Assembly (NCBI GenBank): GCA_910586745.1
Contig: CAJUJZ010000004.1
Span: 1 to 42,387 of the forward strand
Length of the DNA: 42,387 bases
From: an uncultured Mucispirillum sp.
GTDB lineage: Bacteria; Chrysiogenota; Deferribacteres; Deferribacterales; Mucispirillaceae
Direction: 5' to 3'
Part shown: one piece after another, positions 40,913 through 42,387 of the stretch
How positions within the stretch are numbered: position 1 is the stretch's first letter
How the letters are laid out: each line of letters begins with the position of its first letter
Notes under the pieces: model-generated
Databases searched by the model: none
The model's input: only the letters and a program-made list of their open reading frames with translations
What the model was told of the DNA's origin: nothing
Made by a program: the position numbers and the translations under genes

Positions 40913-42387
40913 ATGCGAATACTTTTTATGCTTACAGGTATTCCCGGTTCTGGAAAAAGTTATGATATTAAAAAACTGCAGTTAGAGCATTTAACTATTT
41001 CTACAGATACTCTGCGTATTATGAATGGCACATTACTTCCTTATATAGATAAAAGCAGTAATATTGAAAACTTTTATGATAATATTATTTTTGAGCAGCT
41101 TATGCAGATGCTTGAAAATAGAATGATATATGGCCAGACAACTATTTTAGATACTACTGGACTTTATAATATAAACAATATATTAGATATGGCAAAAGCA
41201 TACAGATACAGAGTAGTTTATGTTGTATATGATAAATACAGCATTGATGAATGTTATAATAATATTCGTTCAAGGAAATATAATAACAGCATATCTTATA
41301 ATGTATTAATAAAATATCAGGCACGGCTTATTGAATTTAAGAAAAAACATAAAGATTATGAAACAGACTTATATTCTGCTGTTGCCAAATGGGATACATT
41401 TTATCTACAGCAGGATACTTTCAGCCAGTATGAAGATATAACTGTTATACCAGATTTACATGGAAGCTATACCGTATTTTCTAAATTTTTAGAAGATAAT
41501 GATATGCTGCAGAATACTGAAAAAGCATACATATTTTTAGGGGACTATATTGACAGAGGTGAAGATAATGTATCTATGATAGAATCATTAATATGGCTTG
41601 CTTCTTTAGAAAATGTATATCTTATAATGGGTAATCATGATTTAAGACTTTTTAACTGGGCTTTTGATAAGACATACGGTGGTAATAATTTTAAGAAAAC
41701 TATTGAAGAAATAGAAAAAAAGAAAAGTGAAAAAGAAATTGAAAATATAAAAAAATCTCTTAGAAAAATATCTAATAAAATTAAAGACTATATTTATTTT
41801 GAATTTAACGGACAGAAATATTTTTTAAGCCATTCTGGTATTGAATATATGGATAATCATTTTCCTGCATGCTTTTTAAATGGTAAAAAAACTTATGGCT
41901 ATAAAGAAGATAGTGATACTTATGAAAGCTATATACAAGTTGCTGGTATTTGGCAGGCAAACCATCCTGATATAATACAGATTTTTGGGCATAGAAACTG
42001 TTTTCCTGACAGATTAGAAAATGGTATAAAAATCAATAATAATGCTTACTGCCTTGAATGTAATATAGAATATGGTGACCCTCTTGTTACTTTTTCTTTA
42101 AAAAATAAAGATGTAAAGCTTTATGATAACCCTGCAAAGAAAAGCAAAAAAATTGAAAACAATTTAAAAGATGTAATACAGGAAAAAGAGTTTGTAGAGC
42201 ATAATATCAAATCTATAAACTTTACTAAAAATGTTTTCCACAAAAGGATATGGAATGATGTTACAATTAAAGCCCGTGGATTATACAAATATATAGACAG
42301 TAATGAAATCGCAGGCAGAGGATATATAAAGTTTTTTAATATTAATGAAAAAGAAGATACCAAAATAGAAAACTGGGCAAAAGATAT
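40913..42387 (+). CDS. RNA repair protein: polynucleotide kinase, metallophosphatase and start of an RNA ligase (runs off the end)
   Basis: 491 codons visible with no stop before the window ends; AGAGGTG precedes the ATG. Three parts can be read. Residues 9-16 GIPGSGKS are a Walker A P-loop, with STDTLR near residue 31, as in 5'-OH polynucleotide kinases. Residues 181-360 are a calcineurin-type phosphatase: D181-x-H183-G, G210-D211-x-x-D214-R215-G, G240-N241-H242-D243, SHSG (306-309) and GHRN (359-362). From about residue 440, NDVTIKARGLYKYID and GRGYIKFFNINEK match the region before the nucleotidyl-lysine motif of T4 Rnl1-like ligases; that motif should lie just past the window. Such an enzyme would heal and seal broken RNA, probably tRNA. 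Confidence 0.85.
   Translation, partial: MRILFMLTGIPGSGKSYDIKKLQLEHLTISTDTLRIMNGTLLPYIDKSSNIENFYDNIIFEQLMQMLENRMIYGQTTILDTTGLYNINNILDMAKAYRYRVVYVVYDKYSIDECYNNIRSRKYNNSISYNVLIKYQARLIEFKKKHKDYETDLYSAVAKWDTFYLQQDTFSQYEDITVIPDLHGSYTVFSKFLEDNDMLQNTEKAYIFLGDYIDRGEDNVSMIESLIWLASLENVYLIMGNHDLRLFNWAFDKTYGGNNFKKTIEEIEKKKSEKEIENIKKSLRKISNKIKDYIYFEFNGQKYFLSHSGIEYMDNHFPACFLNGKKTYGYKEDSDTYESYIQVAGIWQANHPDIIQIFGHRNCFPDRLENGIKINNNAYCLECNIEYGDPLVTFSLKNKDVKLYDNPAKKSKKIENNLKDVIQEKEFVEHNIKSINFTKNVFHKRIWNDVTIKARGLYKYIDSNEIAGRGYIKFFNINEKEDTKIENWAKD

Noticed and set aside
1..42387. tRNA or rRNA genes and insertion sequences
   Set aside because: I looked for cloverleaf ends, conserved rRNA segments and transposase motifs and found none.

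Overview
The window is about 42 kb of AT-rich DNA (roughly 30 % GC by eye). Long AT-rich intergenic stretches, an anaerobic molybdoenzyme, sigma-54 flagellar promoters and one complete flagellar basal-body operon point to a motile, diderm, anaerobic or microaerophilic bacterium. A member of the Deferribacterota (Mucispirillum-like) is my best guess. That is inferred from gene content and style, and no database search was possible.

Layout. (1) 1-5 kb: a minus-strand dmsA-dmsB-torD-type oxidoreductase operon, followed by the start of a secreted protein. The catalytic subunit is broken at a run of nine G just after its Tat signal. (2) 5.3-10.7 kb: a minus-strand str operon, rpsL-rpsG-fusA-tuf-rpsJ-rplC, which stops at a strong terminator after rplC instead of continuing into rplD. 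(3) 10.7-18.3 kb: a mostly non-coding 1.1 kb, a SulP anion transporter, a short Cys-containing ORF with a hemolysin-III protein and a B12-type radical SAM protein, a TM2 protein, an aspartate-racemase-like enzyme and a DAACS dicarboxylate/amino-acid symporter. (4) 18.6-20.7 kb: the SRP RNA immediately followed by ppiD. (5) 20.9-25.9 kb: a membrane protein, then argD-argF-argG-glyQ from a clear promoter. (6) 26.1-28.4 kb: a three-gene operon headed by a shortened, divergent indolepyruvate oxidoreductase alpha-like protein. (7) 28.6-29.4 kb: a lipoprotein whose perfect -35 and -10 boxes are separated by a spacer containing a C8 run. (8) 29.5-39.05 kb: flgB-flgC-fliE-orf-fliF-fliG-[tandem repeats]-fliH-fliI-fliJ-motE-methyltransferase, minus strand, under two tandem sigma-54 promoters. 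(9) 39-40.3 kb: a split ThrE-type exporter. (10) 40.4-42.4 kb: a TRL-family lipoprotein and a large RNA-repair protein (kinase, phosphatase, start of a ligase) running off the end.

The most notable signals are three. First, two G:C homopolymer tracts sit exactly where slipped-strand mispairing would act as a switch: one inside the dmsA coding sequence, one inside a lipoprotein promoter spacer. Second, six ~99-bp tandem repeats lie between fliG and fliH; in the stems checked, most variation preserves pairing by G-U wobble only in the flagellar-mRNA sense. Third, the kinase-phosphatase-ligase protein at the right edge looks like a single-chain RNA repair enzyme. Smaller points are non-standard iron-sulfur ligands in DmsA and DmsB, a dispersed intergenic hairpin repeat family, and an IorA-like protein with a changed TPP motif.
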